64,000 nt of DNA from Quercus robur (taxonomy: Eukaryota > Streptophyta > Magnoliopsida > Fagales > Fagaceae): assembly GCF_932294415.1 (NCBI RefSeq), contig NC_065545.1, positions 17,798,857 to 17,862,856 on the forward strand, given 5' to 3'. Positions 11,841 to 40,299 of this stretch are shown piece after piece. Position numbers and translations under genes: made by a program. Under the pieces are notes generated by a model. It ran no database searches and was not told the DNA's origin. It was given only the letters and a program-made list of their open reading frames with translations. Each line of letters opens with the position of its first letter. Position 1 is the stretch's first letter.

Positions 11841-13894
11841 ATATTCATTTAATTTTTATAAATAAATAATTAAAAAAGATTTATTATATTAAAATATAGG
11901 GATAAATACAAAAACGGAAAAACCACCTTTGGGCTAAGACTAAGTATTAGCATGATTTTTCCCAAAAAAAAAAAAAATTATTTGTTTCCTATACACAGAC
12001 AACAATTAACACCGTTTAAAAGTTCATTACTCCTCCAAGTTATCTGCTACCTTTCTAAGAGCTTATCTTGATTTCACTGGTCACAAAATAACTACATTAT
12101 GGTAAATATATGCACATGATAGTGTCTACATAGCATATGGTAAACAAATAATAGCTAGAGATAGAGAAGGAAGTAGGAGCATAAAAATTTTCAAATAATG
12201 TTAAATGACATTTGTGCTTAGAGAGCAAATTAGATATTTTTCAAAAGCTTTGGTAGTAATTGGCATTAACCTGAATCTCTGGGATAATTTTTATATTTTG
12301 GCCTAAATTATAAAATTATAATAATAATTAAAATAAACGTTGAAGTTTATTTTAAATTTCTTGATTTCTTTTAATTAAGTTAAAGTATAATTTTAAATAT
12401 CTTAAATTAGTAAAGTTTTATCAAAATTAAAATTTTCTAACAGTTAATAAACTAAATTATTTTAATAATTCATGAGTGCAGTGCCCAATAATCTTGTAAT
12501 TTAGTGGATTACCTACTCTTATTTCTAAAGAGAATGTAACCATTTAATGTAACCACAAAATATTCATATTATATATTCAAAATTTAATAATAATAAAATA
12601 GACACTGAAAATACAACAACAAAAATTATTTTGTGGAATTTTGGTTAGCGGCGATTGGTTCTGGTATTTGTCCTTTCTGATGGGACTGAAAAAGCTTGAC
12701 GACGAGGTTATTTAAATGAGACATTTTTATTTCTTTCTTTTGTTGGAGTGATCAGTGTGGGTGATGGGTTTTGATGTTTAATTTTAAAGGCTTGGGTTGG
12801 TTGCCTTTGTTCGAATGCTTGATTGGTGAGGGTGGTAGGTTGATGGCCGATTTGGGATGCATATTAGCTTGTGATTGAAATTCAATGTAAACTTTTTTTT
12901 CCCCAGATCCGATTCAATTGTAGATATTAGAATAATAATAATAATAATAAAGATTGTAATTTGATTTGTTCCTCTCATTTTCAGACCTATAACAGTTTTT
13001 CTTTTTTAATAAAAAAAAATATATTTATGCTTGAGAACATTTTTATTTTCATTATAATTAAAATGAGTATTTGTTAATTTTATTTTAAAATTAAGAATGA
13101 TTTTTTTTATTAACCTTTACTTTTCTTGATTTTTTTTTTTTAATAATAAACGTATCTTGCGCAGGGGTCAATTTTCAATTATGCAGTACCTCAAAGGTTA
13201 ATAACACAAAATTGATAGTACAGGAAATCCGTCAACAATTGACCCAAATATGTCTTTCTGCAATTTGCCCAGAACAAAAAACATCTACATGTAAATGTGC
13301 TTGGATAAAATATAAGTACAGTTCTTTAGGTGCAATACATTACGTTTTCCAATTAAATTCAAACGTTTGAATTTAATTTTAATTGGAATCCCTACTATTC
13401 TACACCCAAGTAACAGTTCTTAACTTTTGCCCTACTAGCTTACATAGGCAAATTCACTAATTCATCTAATGTCGAGAAGTCGGTATAATATCAGGTAGCA
13501 GTGTACTATATGGTAAAAACCAAACCCTCTGTTTGTCTACGGAGCATGCTAGCCATGCTATTTTTTAAAACACCACTCAAAACTATTGAGGAGGAATACA
13601 ATTTCCCTGTGTAAAAGAAAATCAATGTGCTGACACACAAGAGAGCAATCTTAATAGTCTTGTACATTAGTGTACAGCACTATTGACTGATACTATGAAT
13701 ACAGGAATCAGCTCCAGTGGTATGTGAAAGCAACTGGATATACTTCACCAAGGTCTGAGAAGCAGAGTAACCAGTTGACCAAATATACCTTGGACAGATT
13801 TAAACACGTCTTGCTCTTGACAGACCAAACCTTGAACTGGCTTCTTCCTGAACATTGCATGGTTTTAAGTATCAATATGTGGAATCAAGAAATC
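11841..13894. other. Intergenic DNA downstream of PRMT5
   Basis: AT-rich, no gene recognised. It holds a short (AAT)n run near 12930-12950 and a foldback block around 13310-13425 centred on a perfect 28-bp palindrome at 13351-13378. The arms are related in sequence, so this is probably an old MITE, but I could not fix its TSD. The 3' UTR of PRMT5 should occupy the right end. Confidence 0.5.
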
Positions 13895-29212
<15,318 letters not shown>

Positions 29213-29340
29213 TTTCTTTGGGTTTGAATCAGACACACACAGATTCTTGAAAAGGAAATGTGAAAGAGAAAGAAAGAAAGAAAAGGTGAGAGAGGGTTTT
29301 GGTAAGGGTTTTTGATTGGTTGTATAAATAAGCGCCTGAA

Positions 29341-29430
29341 AGCTAGGGTTTTTTTGTACGGGCGGGTTCCAGTTTCACCCAATTTGGTAATCACTTTTCC
29401 GGGTCGGGTTGAAGCTCGGCCCAATTAATT
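29341..29430 (-). promoter_or_regulatory. PRMT5 promoter elements
   Basis: About 130 bp upstream of the ATG is a telobox (AAACCCTA, minus strand, 29344-29351), followed further up by GGCCCAA at 29418-29424. The same pair of motifs occurs at the CWC21-like gene. No clear TATA box is seen, as expected for a housekeeping promoter. Confidence 0.5.
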
Positions 29431-30402
29431 CCCAAATGGATAATGGCATAGATTGCTTTCTTTGGTGGTGTTGGTTTTTTTTTAAAAAAAATTAGTAAAC
29501 ATTTGTTGACCTCACTTGCCAGTCATAGTTGGTTTTCAAAATCTGCAGAGGGATACCGTTTGATAGAGGAGTTTAAGTAATGTTGTTTGGGTGTTTTTGA
29601 TATACGTGTAGGCGAAAAAATGTGTTAAAATATGTGTAAAGTTGTTTAAAATGTGAAAATGTGTGTTAGAACTTGCTGACCAAATAGGGTCTAAAGAATA
29701 AAGTTACATAAAATGGCCAAGAATCTTGTGATTCAGCTATTATCTTCTACTATTTTTAAAATGAATCAAATCCTCGTCTTGCCTCTTTGGTTTGCAAAGG
29801 AAAAAGAAATAAATTTATAACCAATTAGCAAAATAAAATAAATAAATAGATGCATTTGAAATGAGTTTGGATTCATTAAATATATGTGGAATGAATTTGA
29901 GATTAAATTGCTAAAATTTAATAGAATTTGGCATGAGTTTGAGATCTATATTTTTAATAAATTCATAATTAGAATAGACATTTTTAACCCAAATCTTTAT
30001 TTTCCTATTCTTAAGTAAGTACACTAAAATTGACAAAAATAGACCGAATTGGACTGAAGTGGATTGAAGTAAATTAAATTAATTGGAATGGACTAAAGTG
30101 GACCGAAATGCTACGTTGTTGTGGCTTAACAAGAGCGTAACAACAATAAAAGATACATTTTAGTTTTTAGATATTATATAGATATAGATTTGTTGGAAAG
30201 AGTTGCATTTGTATTAGAAATTATAAAACATTCCCTTTTCTATATTAGACCCTATAAAGACGGTATAAACTAAGAAAATGGAAAGAAGACCTACTAGTGA
30301 GATAAATGGTTTTCTCTCGGTTAGCCCAAATTGTCTATAACATAAGACATTCAATTCAGGAAGAATTTGAAAGAAATTGTATAGTCTCCTTTATAAGGTA
30401 AA
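29431..30402. other. Intergenic DNA between PRMT5 and a Helitron
   Basis: No gene seen. A block at about 29549-29690 with ends GATACCGTTTGATAG and (reverse) AGACCCTATTTGGTCAG looks like a degraded MITE of the GTTTGGTAG type, but no TSD was found. At 30040-30110 there is a loose short-period repeat of GGACTGAAGTGGATT-like words. Confidence 0.5.
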
Positions 30403-30589
30403 CTAGTCGCTAACCCGTGCGATGCACGGGAAAACTATTAGAAAATAATAAAGCATGCATATATTAAAAGACAATTTAAGTTCATGTGTACTTGCAAGGG
30501 ATACATACCTAAATAGTTATTGCGGTAGAAATAAAAGTCTTATCTTTGAGATAAAGAACTGATGTAAACAAACTAACCTTACATAAAAC

Positions 30590-30632
<43 letters not shown>

Positions 30633-31730
30633 ATAAAACTGATGTCACGGGAAATTCAGCCACATAATAGTAATATATAAATCTCTTAAAACCTAAACTT
30701 AAACCTAAACGTAAGGACTAAATATTTATGCGCCTTCTCTTGCTTTCTTGATGTATTTGGTTAAAAACATAAAACTGATGTCACGGGAAATTCAGCCACA
30801 TAGTAGTAATATATAAATCTCTTAAAACATAAACCTAAACGTAAGGACTAAATATATAAACAAACTAACCTTACAAAAGCTGAACTTTATAAGCTAAAAT
30901 CTATACCGTGAGTTGTAGATCTTGAATGCTATATCGTGCGTTTAGGGCTTCCTACATCTGGAGAGAGAGAGAGAGTTTGCAGAAACCAAAGAAAATCTCT
31001 CTATAGCTTAAGAAACACAATATACTAAAATCAAAGAGATAAAATTTTCAGAGGACAAAATATTATAAATAATTTAAAAGAACTTTGGTTTAATTCTTAA
31101 GCACCGCAACTCCATAAAATTCATACTAATAATAATATTTTATGATAGCGCAGTTAGAATTTTGGTTTAATTCTTGAACACTGAATTGGAAATTGATTAT
31201 ATGAGTATTCAATGGTAAACAAAATACTATGTATTAATTAATATATAAACAAAACTAACCTTACAAAAGCTGAACTTTATAAGCTAAAATCTATACCGTG
31301 CGTTGTAGATCTTGAATGCTTTAGGGCTTCCTACGTCTGGAGAGAGAGAGTTTGCAGAAACCGTGGCTTTATATTTCTTAACTTGAGAGAGGGGTAAGGT
31401 TGCTAGGGTTTTGTAGATCTTGAATGCTTTAGGGCTTCCTACGTCTGGAGAAAGAGAGAGTTTGCAGAAACCGTGACTTTATATTTCTTAACTTGAGAGA
31501 GGGGTAAGGTTGCTAGGGTTTTGAGGAGTTATAATTTTTATTTATTTATTATTTTTTAAATATTGTGCTTTTTTAAATATTCTGTTTTTTTAAATATTGT
31601 GCTGACGTGGAAAATTGTGGTACCAGCAAAGGTTTCGGTTTTATATAATATTGTGCTTTTTTAAATATTGTGCTGACGTGGAAAATTGTGGTACCAGCAA
31701 AGGCTTCGGTTATATATATATATATATAGA
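30403..31730 (-). mobile_element. Non-autonomous Helitron, 1328 bp
   Basis: On the minus strand it starts TCTATATATATA after a host A (31731) and ends CTAG before a host T (30402). About 7 bp before the end is a hairpin, CCCGTGCATCGCACGGG. These are the 5' TC, 3' CTRR and subterminal hairpin of Helitrons, which insert between A and T without a TSD. No Rep/helicase coding is present. The interior has three kinds of local duplication: a 5'-end block of about 58 bp twice (31594-31710), a TGTAGATCTTGAATGC block three times, and an ACTGATGTCACGGGAAATTC block twice. A 36-A run lies at about 30595-30630. Confidence 0.75.
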
Positions 31731-32595
31731 TAAGCGATTTGTCATAAAAAAAACCTTATGACTCGGTTAGATTACTCAGTTCTTTTATGGCTTGTTTGAA
31801 TTGAGGGGGAGTAGAGCAAAGTAAATATAATTGGCCAAAAATTAGACCTTATGGAGGAAAACATGTGCTCAAATATCTCATCCCTCACTTATTGGAAGAA
31901 GAAAAAAGAAAAAGATAAGGTCTTTTTACTGGTGCTCTGCTTGAAAATAAAAGAATTGAGTTTTCGAGACTCTGTTTTGTTGTTGAGTGATTGTCATTTC
32001 ATGATTAGATCTAAGGGCAAAACAGACAAGTTGGTCAAGAAACTATACTGAGATGGGTGTCTTAAGCAGCAAAAATAAACTTAGTTGAGGATCACTAGTA
32101 TGAATATTATTAAACCCATAAATGTAGAAGTGATATACCAAGAACTTGGGCTAAAAGTGCACCACCATCAGAGGAAAGCCATTATTTGAAACGGAGGATT
32201 TCCTCGACCTCCCTGAGCAGCCTATTTCCAACGCTACTAAATGAAGGCGAAAAATTAAAGCCCTCAAAATTGGAATCAATAATAATAATATTTCATATTT
32301 TTCTAACAGCTTCACTTTTCAGTTGATATAGAGAGCAGAAAATTTCAAACTTGGGAGAAATAAGAAGCAATGATAGTTTCCACCTAATTAACCATTATGC
32401 GTTCTAGTACTACAAAGTAGAAGCCAATCCACAACTATAGATCGAAAACATGAAAGAGAACAGAACTATTATGAACAATATTTAGTTTTTACAATCAAGC
32501 TCCAATCCCATGAAGTTGTTCAATGACAATCTGATTATTATATGCATCAAATGGAGAAGCCTAAACCCAAAGAGCAGGCTGGCTTACACAATACT
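31731..32595. other. Intergenic DNA downstream of the first DUF1218 gene
   Basis: No gene or repeat recognised. The right end should hold the 3' UTR of the DUF1218 gene on the minus strand. Confidence 0.5.
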
Positions 32596-35500
32596 TCACA
32601 CTGTGCCCTTTGCAGCCTCATGACCCACACGATCCTTTTCATGTTCTTCAAGGTAGTCCTCTCGAGCATTGTCAGCTAACATAAGGGCGACCAACCAGAG
32701 CAGGGATGAATCAAGGGATAAAAAAGCACCACCGCCGAGGAGACCAGTCTTGGCAGTTGGGCAATCTGTGTTGAGATTGCGATGAACATTGCGTGACAGG
32801 TGAAGTTGCTCTGTGATTGTTGGCCATAAGAGCAGTGCTCCAGCTAAGCCAGCAGTAAGTCTGTATTTTTACCACCACCATTTAACAAAAGAGGGAGAGA
32901 TAGAAATCAGTTCCATATAAAACTACCTTGGTTGCAAGAAATTTGATAAGATGCATCAAACATATAATGTAGTAGCAGTACTATTTGATGTAAACTACTT
33001 TATCCAATATTTAAAGGTAGACTACGTAGATATGGTGCTGGAGAAAAGGATACTGTATTTTGTTTAAATAAAAAATAGCATCTCAAATACAATGAAGTAT
33101 TAAATCTGGAGTCCCAAGAATATCTTTAAAAATATCCCTACCAGCCTATGATCACACTAAACAAACCTCTTTACAAAGATTACCAAGTACCTAAAAGCTC
33201 CATATCAAAACTCATATGGTCGTCTTCTTTTTTTTGCTGAATAGTCAAAACTCATATAGTCACTACCAGGATAGTGAACTGATCAAGAGGTGAGTCAACT
33301 GACATTAATTTTGCTGGTAGGCTACCAGTCAGACCATCTAATATTAGACAATTACTTAATATACATTTGAGAAAAAATGGACATAAGACTACAATAATAA
33401 ACGTGTAGTTGTAACTTGTAACCAATAACTATTGATAGTAAAATGGTGAGTGAGGGAAATGTTAAGCAAAGAGGCTTACTGGCTTCCAGATAAAAGTGAT
33501 AAGATTGAAAAACAAAATTATTGACTCATATGAAAAGGCAGCTGATACAAGTCAACTGAAGGTTAGATTTTCCAATAGTTTAATCCAATCAGCAGAGCAG
33601 CTGGGTGACTGGTTCATCAGTCCAAGCACCTTGTCTGGATCTGTTTTCACAACAGCGAATTGAATGGCAGTAATTTTTACTTTCTTAAGTTATATATTAC
33701 TTTTATACTAATGAAACTGTCATCTGTGAAAATGGAAAGATAGAGTGTCTCTAAGACATCAGATAAATCCAGATTTACTGCAAGAAGCTAGCCTCCAAAC
33801 TAAAATGGCAAACAATAAGAAAGAAAGAGGCAGAGACAGCCCTCTCATCCAACCTAGTATTGGGAATGTTTTGGATCTCCTCTCTTATACAATTTGGTGA
33901 GGGGGAATGGATGCCTTCCCCACAGAGTCTTAATAGTTACAGGCTGCAAAAACATATTAAAATGACCACAACATATGGAAGACAGGTATTTTTAACTTTC
34001 ATAACCTTCCTTACCAATATAATAGCAAAAGCCTACTACTACTGCTTGTTGAATCTGACACGGATGAACTTGCAAAATTAAATGACCATCTACGTACACA
34101 TTGGATAATATACCTCAGTTTCCTTGGTCAGCTTTAATTACAATAAATTTCTTCTACAGTACCTCCTTTTTGAGGTTCAAATTTACTAATAGTTCTGCTG
34201 AAGTTTAGCTTTTTCTTTTTAAAAAAGGTCCAAACAAAATACCTTTTGATTCAATTACTTAGTCTACTGGCTGAAAAAGTATCCAATTTGACCCAATAAA
34301 TATGTTTCTGTTTGACCAATGAGTTATAGCTCAATTGTCATTCCCTTCCCCCATAATAATGGGATGGAGGGTGAGGTTGTGGGTTCAAGAACCATTGAGT
34401 GTGCGTAACTAACCAACAAAAACATCTTGGTGTGTTTGTGAGCACATGACTGTCCGTTAAGGATGACAAATCAGCATGATAATGCTTTGTCTAATGTGGG
34501 AGAGTGAGAACCAAGAAAAGTATGCTTACATGGCAATGTTGAAGAATACCACAAAACTGGTGCTTCTAAACAAAGCACCTTGTGGAACAGATTTTCCTTT
34601 GTAAGGGTAGAACAGGGAGAAATACCCAACCACAGTAGTCGCAATGAGAAATGCTGCAGACAAATACCCCAAAACCACAGTTGGATCAGATGGATACTTG
34701 CAGATAACAACATCTTTCCCTTGGATTGGAGTTCCAGCTGCTGGCTGTAGACACCAGAGAGAATGAGATAAAGAATTAGACTGTAAACAAAGGGGAAAAT
34801 AGCCATTAAAAAAATGAAGACTATTTAGCCTTAATGGACAAAATCAAATAAAAAAAATAAGTAACTAAGGTCAGAGCTAGTTGTGATCCACTTCTTTCAC
34901 TCCTCTGAAATGTACTTTACAGTGTTCCTCTAACAGAAATAGTGAAAAATAAATAAATAAATAAAGAGGGCATATGGATCTACAAGGTAGGAATTATCAA
35001 AATTGGATTTGTGATATAAGGGAAACAAAAAGCAATAAAAAAATCTTGCTGTCTAGCCATATGCTTGAACAAACACGCAGACAGTAAACCATGGGCAATA
35101 GAAAGATCATATATCAATGTTATAGAAAACTATCGCTTTTACTTTGATACAAATGTCTCTCACTGTGCTCCTGATTAATTCATGGACCCTTGAGGAATAC
35201 GACTTCCTGTCAACCCATGTAACATTTGGAGACTAATAAAGAATGATCCTTTATAAACCTAAGCAAAGTTCTTGATTATGATTTTTCACCAGTTTTGTCA
35301 AGACATGTATACAAAGTAATTTATTTCCATAATTGTTTTACAGCTATCAATGATTTTTATAAATGCAAACCTATTGCTCTATTCCTTCACAACATAAAAG
35401 AAGTTTCACATTAGTAAAGTTGAAAAGACCTTTCTACAACCTTCTCTTCTGTCATAGTCAGGCTCATGTGAAAGCGGTGTTAGTGGTAATACACCTAAGC

Positions 35501-36123
35501 AAGTTGTGAAAAATGTTGTGAATTTATGTGTGTCTGTGAAGTTATTTTTACAGGAGGGGAAAAAAACTGTATACCACCTAAGGAACTTACATTAAATGTA
35601 TTAGGGTAGAACTGCTAAGTAGCTGACTTCCGTATACTAGAATGTTTTTCATCTTGGAAATTTCTACTGCAGGTGTTGTTTTTACATTGTGGAATGCAAA
35701 ATTATGAAGGTAGACTACAAATCAAGAAGATAATTTTACTGCAACACTCAAGCAGTTGAATAAAACTAATGAATTTCCTTAGGAGGACACCAAAGTACCA
35801 TCAAATCCATTGATGAACACACCACAGTTGAAAACTTAATGGAAAATGGCTTGGATACCATATGTCACTGTCTGAGTTATCTTTATACATAGACAAAGTG
35901 ATCAAACAAGTTTCATTTTACAGAAAAAAACTAATGTACATTAATAATAATAAAAAAAAACATTTGGGAGAGCAGTGAAAGAATAAATCCTCCTACACTA
36001 CACATCATTCATTTTATTTTGTTTTATATTTACCTTCTTGTTTTCAGCAATGACACCAATTATGAAGGAAATTATACCAAGTAATGCTACCATCGTAGCC
36101 ATGAGTCTCACAGTAACAGCCAT
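32596..36123 (-). CDS. DUF1218 (Fb34-type) membrane protein, copy A
   Basis: Three coding exons, 36034-36123, 34530-34744 and 32596-32860, give 570 nt and 189 residues with frame kept. The protein has an N-terminal hydrophobic segment (about 8-25), a conserved ICKYPSDPTVVLGYLSA stretch (44-60) running into a second membrane segment, a third at about 94-114 (FFNIAILTAGLAGALLL), and a fourth near SSLLWLVALMLADNAREDY. This four-span layout is that of DUF1218 plant proteins. Related members act in vascular patterning and lignin deposition; for this Fb34-like branch I know no firm biochemical role. A 5'-UTR intron is likely (acceptor TTTTCAG near 36158, donor CAG/GTATAT at about 36718). The paralogue at 56350 shares exon phases and exon 1 and 2 lengths (90 and 215 nt). 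Confidence 0.93.
33222..33244 (-). mobile_element. Tiny poly(A) insertion
   Basis: Twenty-three bases containing a T8 run, reading ATTCAGC plus A8 on the minus strand, lie between TCAAAACTCATATGGTC (33205-33221) and TCAAAACTCATATAGTC (33245-33261). The repeats match at 16/17. It is in intron 2 of DUF1218 copy A. Confidence 0.5.
34318..34425 (+). mobile_element. Probable tRNA-headed SINE, family 1
   Basis: TTATAGCTCAATTGTCA (box A-like) is followed 55-60 bp on by GTGGGTTCAAGAACC (box B-like), then GTGCGTAACTAACC, like the tail of the other family copies. No convincing TSD was found. It lies in the 3.5-kb stretch spanned by DUF1218 copy A, about 100 bp downstream of exon 2. Confidence 0.45.
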
Positions 36124-36328
36124 TGTCCCCAACAGAAAATTTTTCTGACTCCCTGAAAACCAAAGATTTAATCTTCAGCCCCGCTAAAAAGAATTGTGAA
36201 AACATAACAATAAAAATAATACAAATATCATTTGTTTTTCAGGAGAAAATTAAAATAAAAGAATTTTAACACATGGGATTCTTAAAAATATCAAAAGATG
36301 CCTAATCTTAAAAGTTGACCTATAATTT

Positions 36329-36344
36329 ATCCAAAAAAAAAAAC
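36329..36344 (+). mobile_element. Tiny poly(A) insertion
   Basis: Sixteen bases, ATCC plus A11 and a C, lie between GTTGACCTATAATTT (36314-36328) and GTTGACCTATCATTT (36345-36359), a 14/15 direct repeat. It is in the inferred 5'-UTR intron of DUF1218 copy A. Confidence 0.5.
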
Positions 36345-37114
36345 GTTGACCTATCATTTGTGAAATTGGTAACAGAGTTATCCAGTTTAAATTAGGTAGT
36401 TACAGTGTATCCTCTCCATATACAAATCTCACGTAGCAGTCTGTAGTACACTGTTTTATCCCGAAAAACAAAATCTAATATGCTGATGGGTACATACTAA
36501 AAAACAAGTGACCCCCTACTTTTATTTATTTCCTAGGAAAACAGTTTCACAAGGAAATTTCTTTTCTCAAGAAAAAAAAGATAAGAAATTTACACCTGAA
36601 GAGATACCTCTTCTTAACATGAAATAACTACATAAAAAGATCGTAGCATTATAAAAAAAAGAACATACATACATACATATATAAAGAAGTGGATTATAAT
36701 TATATACCTGTATGAATGGAAAGAGGAGGATCTCAAAATTGATTTAGAGGGGAACTGCTCTGAATCAATTCAAGAAAGAGAGCGGTTCTTGACTGTTTGT
36801 GTGTGCGCAGTCTCTCTCTCTGTTTGTATATTTATATTTTGTTGTGAGAGTGAGTCACAGAGCTAAAAGAGAGTTTGAAAAGGAGATAAATAAGAAAGAA
36901 AGTAAGGTGGGTTTGGGTTTGTTTGTTGTTTGTTTGTGAGATAGATTCAAAGTCTTCCTGGAATCTCTCTCCTTATCCAGCGGTGGAAAAGTGGGGAACT
37001 TGGGATGGACTCTTTTCGTTCAGGAATTATGGTATTGGTGGTATGCAGTTTTGCTCTCACACGGAAAAGTATTCTCGGTGGGTCACACAATGCCTAACTC
37101 TTTTATCTATATAT

Positions 37115-37138
37115 GTTTCTCAAAAAAAAAAAAAAAAA
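37115..37138 (+). mobile_element. Tiny poly(A) insertion with perfect 18-bp TSD
   Basis: GTTTCTC plus A17 lies between identical copies of ACTCTTTTATCTATATAT at 37097-37114 and 37139-37156. The insert shares its TTTCTC-poly(A) end with those at 37308 and 63753. Confidence 0.65.
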
Positions 37139-37307
37139 ACTCTTTTATCTATATATAATATATCCTGTAAAAAGTGCATTTTTGTGCTGTTCCTATTTCT
37201 TTTTTAAGATTACTTCAATTTCATCAAGTGTTTTTTTTAAAGAGTTTTTTTTTTTTTTATATAAATTAGTTACAGAATTTAGTTAAATTTTTTAAGTGTT
37301 GTACATT

Positions 37308-37335
37308 TGTTTCTCAAAAAAAAAAAAAAAAAAGG
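37308..37335 (+). mobile_element. Tiny poly(A) insertion
   Basis: TGTTTCTC plus a run of A and GG lies between GTTGTACATT (37298-37307) and GTTGTACGTT (37336-37345), a 9/10 repeat. The tail matches the insertion 190 bp to the left. Confidence 0.45.
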
Positions 37336-38299
37336 GTTGTACGTTAATTTTTTTAATTAAATTCAAATATATATTTTATGTTATAGACACATAAAAGATG
37401 CTAACCAATTATACTACACAAAAACTCTTTTATATTAGATTTACTAATATTTTCTTATATTATAGTTGACTTTTTTTTTTCAAGCTTAAAAGAGTATTGT
37501 TGACAATAATTAAAAAAGTAGGCGAAATATTTGAAGAGGGAATATATGGGAAAGTAATATTTGAAGCATGAGTATTATCGGTCAAAGCACAACGATAGGA
37601 AGCACGCATCTTATAATGAGTCTAAATCTTATATCTCATTCTTCTTGTTTCATTATATACTCTACAAATAAAAACATACAACATATTTATCTATTTTATT
37701 AAATGTTAAATTTATACCTTCTATTATTTCAATTATCTAAATTAAATAAATAAATAAAAACCTATCATATTCATACTGCCCCACCACCACCTTTGCCGAC
37801 AGCCAAGAGATAGGAGATAAGTTTAATCTCTTCTAAATGATTACACATAAAGATAGTAATGTGTCAGAGTAATTCTTTTATCACCGTTCTATTTTGAATC
37901 TATGTACTTCTTCCTTGGCCTAAAACAATATGAACCGGTACCTTGGGTTCGAAACAGTACAACCACGATCTCCGTGACTCACATGCAAAGATCATCTTGT
38001 AATCTCCCCGAACCATTCATTGCAACCATCTGCAATAACATTGACCCAAGTCGGTGCAACCAAACAACACCATGGGTGGCTACTGTATCAAGGCCATATA
38101 CTTTTTGTTGTTTGTTTTGCTCTGGTTGCCATCTTCTTCGTGGGTTTGGGAGGGACGGAAGTGGAAGAGTGATGAGTTTCGTTGGAGGCATTAGGCTTGG
38201 CGGTGGTTGGCCGTGACCGTAGTGGCTTCTAGCGAAGGTGGTGGTGAGGCAGTGGGAATATGATGGGTTATTTATTTATTTATTTTAGGAAATTGAAAT

Positions 38300-39078
38300 T
38301 GTAGGGTTTCAATTTGTGGTACAAGCCCAAAATGAATGGGATCTCGGTCCAATGAGCCTAATACAATAAATTTGTAAAGAGTGGGTCAAAAAATTGGGCC
38401 CTAATGAGTTGAACAACGGCTAGTATTGAATTAAATGACAATCAAACACAAATAAGAAGTTTTTGATGTCAATGGACTTTCAGTCCGAGGAGATCACAAT
38501 TGTATATATTGATTACAGTTGAATACAGAGACAATTTAGATTGATACAGTGTTCTCTCTCTATTTTTCCGATCCCTTCTCCATGAAGAGTTTTTCACTTT
38601 ATATATTCTCCTTTGGACCATCTTCACCCTACACTTGTTGATCATCTGAGCCCTTACTTGAGTACCTGTCCCATCAGACACCCTTTTTGGTTTTCTGTGA
38701 GCTGTGGTAGCTAAGGTAGCACTGTTCAGAGATCTTCTCCACATAAATGCAGCCAAAAAAATAGTTACAGTACATTTAATGCGGTGGTAGCAGCTTTCCC
38801 TTAGATATTTTTAGGTTTCCTTCATTTTCGTATGTTCATAAGGCATGTCTCTATCATTGGAGTTTCTTGGAGGATTACGCAAACTGATGGAGTACATATT
38901 GTGAACTATATTCATCATATCCAAGAAGGAGTTCCTCCTCGGACAACCTTTCACTTGTTCCCCACCTTTGAGACTTTAATTGGGAATATTTAACAATTAT
39001 TTGCTCCTTCTCGGATCTATCAATGTCTTTGGACAAGGTTCAAGACCCAATATACTATTTTGGGTCCTCACCCCTACA
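38300..39078 (+). mobile_element. Solo LTR, same family as 11052
   Basis: A 779-bp block starts TGTAGGG and ends CCCCTACA and aligns along its length with the solo LTR at 11052-11840. Flanks are GAAAT (38295-38299) and AAAAT (39079-39083), a 4/5 TSD. No internal region remains. Confidence 0.8.
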
Positions 39079-39485
39079 AAAATAATAGAAGCCATAAATT
39101 TAGCATTTAATAAAATAGATGGACATGTGTCATGTTTTTATTTATGGAGTATATAGTGGAGCAGAAAGAGTAAGATTGAAGATTTGGACTCATGAGCTTC
39201 ACCAAATTGCATAAATATTTTAAGATTTTTAAAAAAAATAGATACAATTTTTGTTCGCATCTTCTTCTCCTATAATTTTTAAGTTGATAGAAATTTTAAT
39301 TTAATTACAATTCAAATTCTTCATCTAATCTTTTTATTATTAATTTATTTGATATTGTTTACTTTTACTTAAATTATATTACTACACAGTCATAAGGGAA
39401 AAAAAAAAAAAAAAAAAGGCAATACTTCATACTGATTTACCAAACTTGTTTTTGGATAAACTAAAAAAAAAATTGTAAATAACTT
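39079..39485. other. AT-rich spacer between two solo LTRs
   Basis: No gene seen. It contains an A run at about 39399-39417. Confidence 0.6.
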
Positions 39486-40284
39486 TGTAGGGATAAAGGG
39501 TCCAAGAATATATATTGGGCCTTGAGCCTTGTCCGATGATGCTTAGTGGTTCGAGAATAGATAAACAGTAATGAAGATGTAAGACTCAGAACTCCACGAG
39601 CAAACTACGAATGAGAAGGCTGGGGAAAGTAGGCAGAGGAGGAGTATCTCTTCAGCTAAACGAAGCAGAGATCAGAATGTGTGTTCTGTCATCCAAAGTA
39701 ATATTTCGGGAAATTCTATTGGTAGGATATACATTATGAACGTACAAGACAAATGAGGGCCGTGAAATATCTAAGAGAAAACTGCCACCACCACATTGAA
39801 TGCTCTACATCTAACTCTCTAGCTGCATTAATGAGGAAGTAATATCTGAATAGTACTTTTCAACCTTATAGCTACTCTCACAGACTTCAGGAAGGTGCTG
39901 ATGGGACAAGGATCAACACTAGCAATTTAATGTACACGTGGAGGGTGGAGATAAAAGAAAGAAGATAGTATAAAATACAAAGAGGACCCAGATAGAGGGG
40001 GATCGGGAAATTGAGAGAAGAATACTGTAGCACTGAGAACTGTACTTGTAATAAAATTCAAGGTATATATACAAGAACCGATCTCCTCGGATTGTGCTGA
40101 TGACGGTTTTCTTTAGATAAAACTAGTCTATCTTTACTTTCTTGCCATCTAGATCAACTATACTTGTTGTCCAACTCGTTAGAGCCTAGTTTTCCAACTC
40201 ATTCTCTACAAATTCATTATATTGGGCTCTTTGAGCCTAGATCCTTTTACCTTTTGGGCTTAGGACTCAAATTGCGTCCTTACA
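39486..40284 (-). mobile_element. Solo LTR, same family, opposite orientation
   Basis: A 799-bp block with TG...CA ends is the reverse-orientation relative of the two other solo LTRs. Flanks are AACTT at 39481-39485 and 40285-40289, a perfect 5-bp TSD. No internal region remains. Confidence 0.85.
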
Positions 40285-40299
40285 AACTTAATACTCTTA

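Larger units (their letters stand above)
36860..38299. other. Upstream region of DUF1218 copy A
   Basis: The left end is the promoter of the gene at 32596-36123, with a CT-rich leader near 36800-36830. No other gene is supported; an open stretch at 37902-38216 has no family resemblance and is probably chance. Two tiny poly(A) insertions lie at 37115 and 37308. Confidence 0.5.

Noticed and set aside
36923-37207. Plus-strand open stretch of 94 codons upstream of DUF1218 copy A
   Set aside because: It runs through the promoter and two poly(A) insertions, has a low-complexity end and resembles no family.
37902-38216. Plus-strand open stretch of 104 codons
   Set aside because: Composition is not protein-like (many Cys, Trp and Thr in no pattern), there is no family match and no splice partners. 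An overlapping minus-strand frame is equally long.
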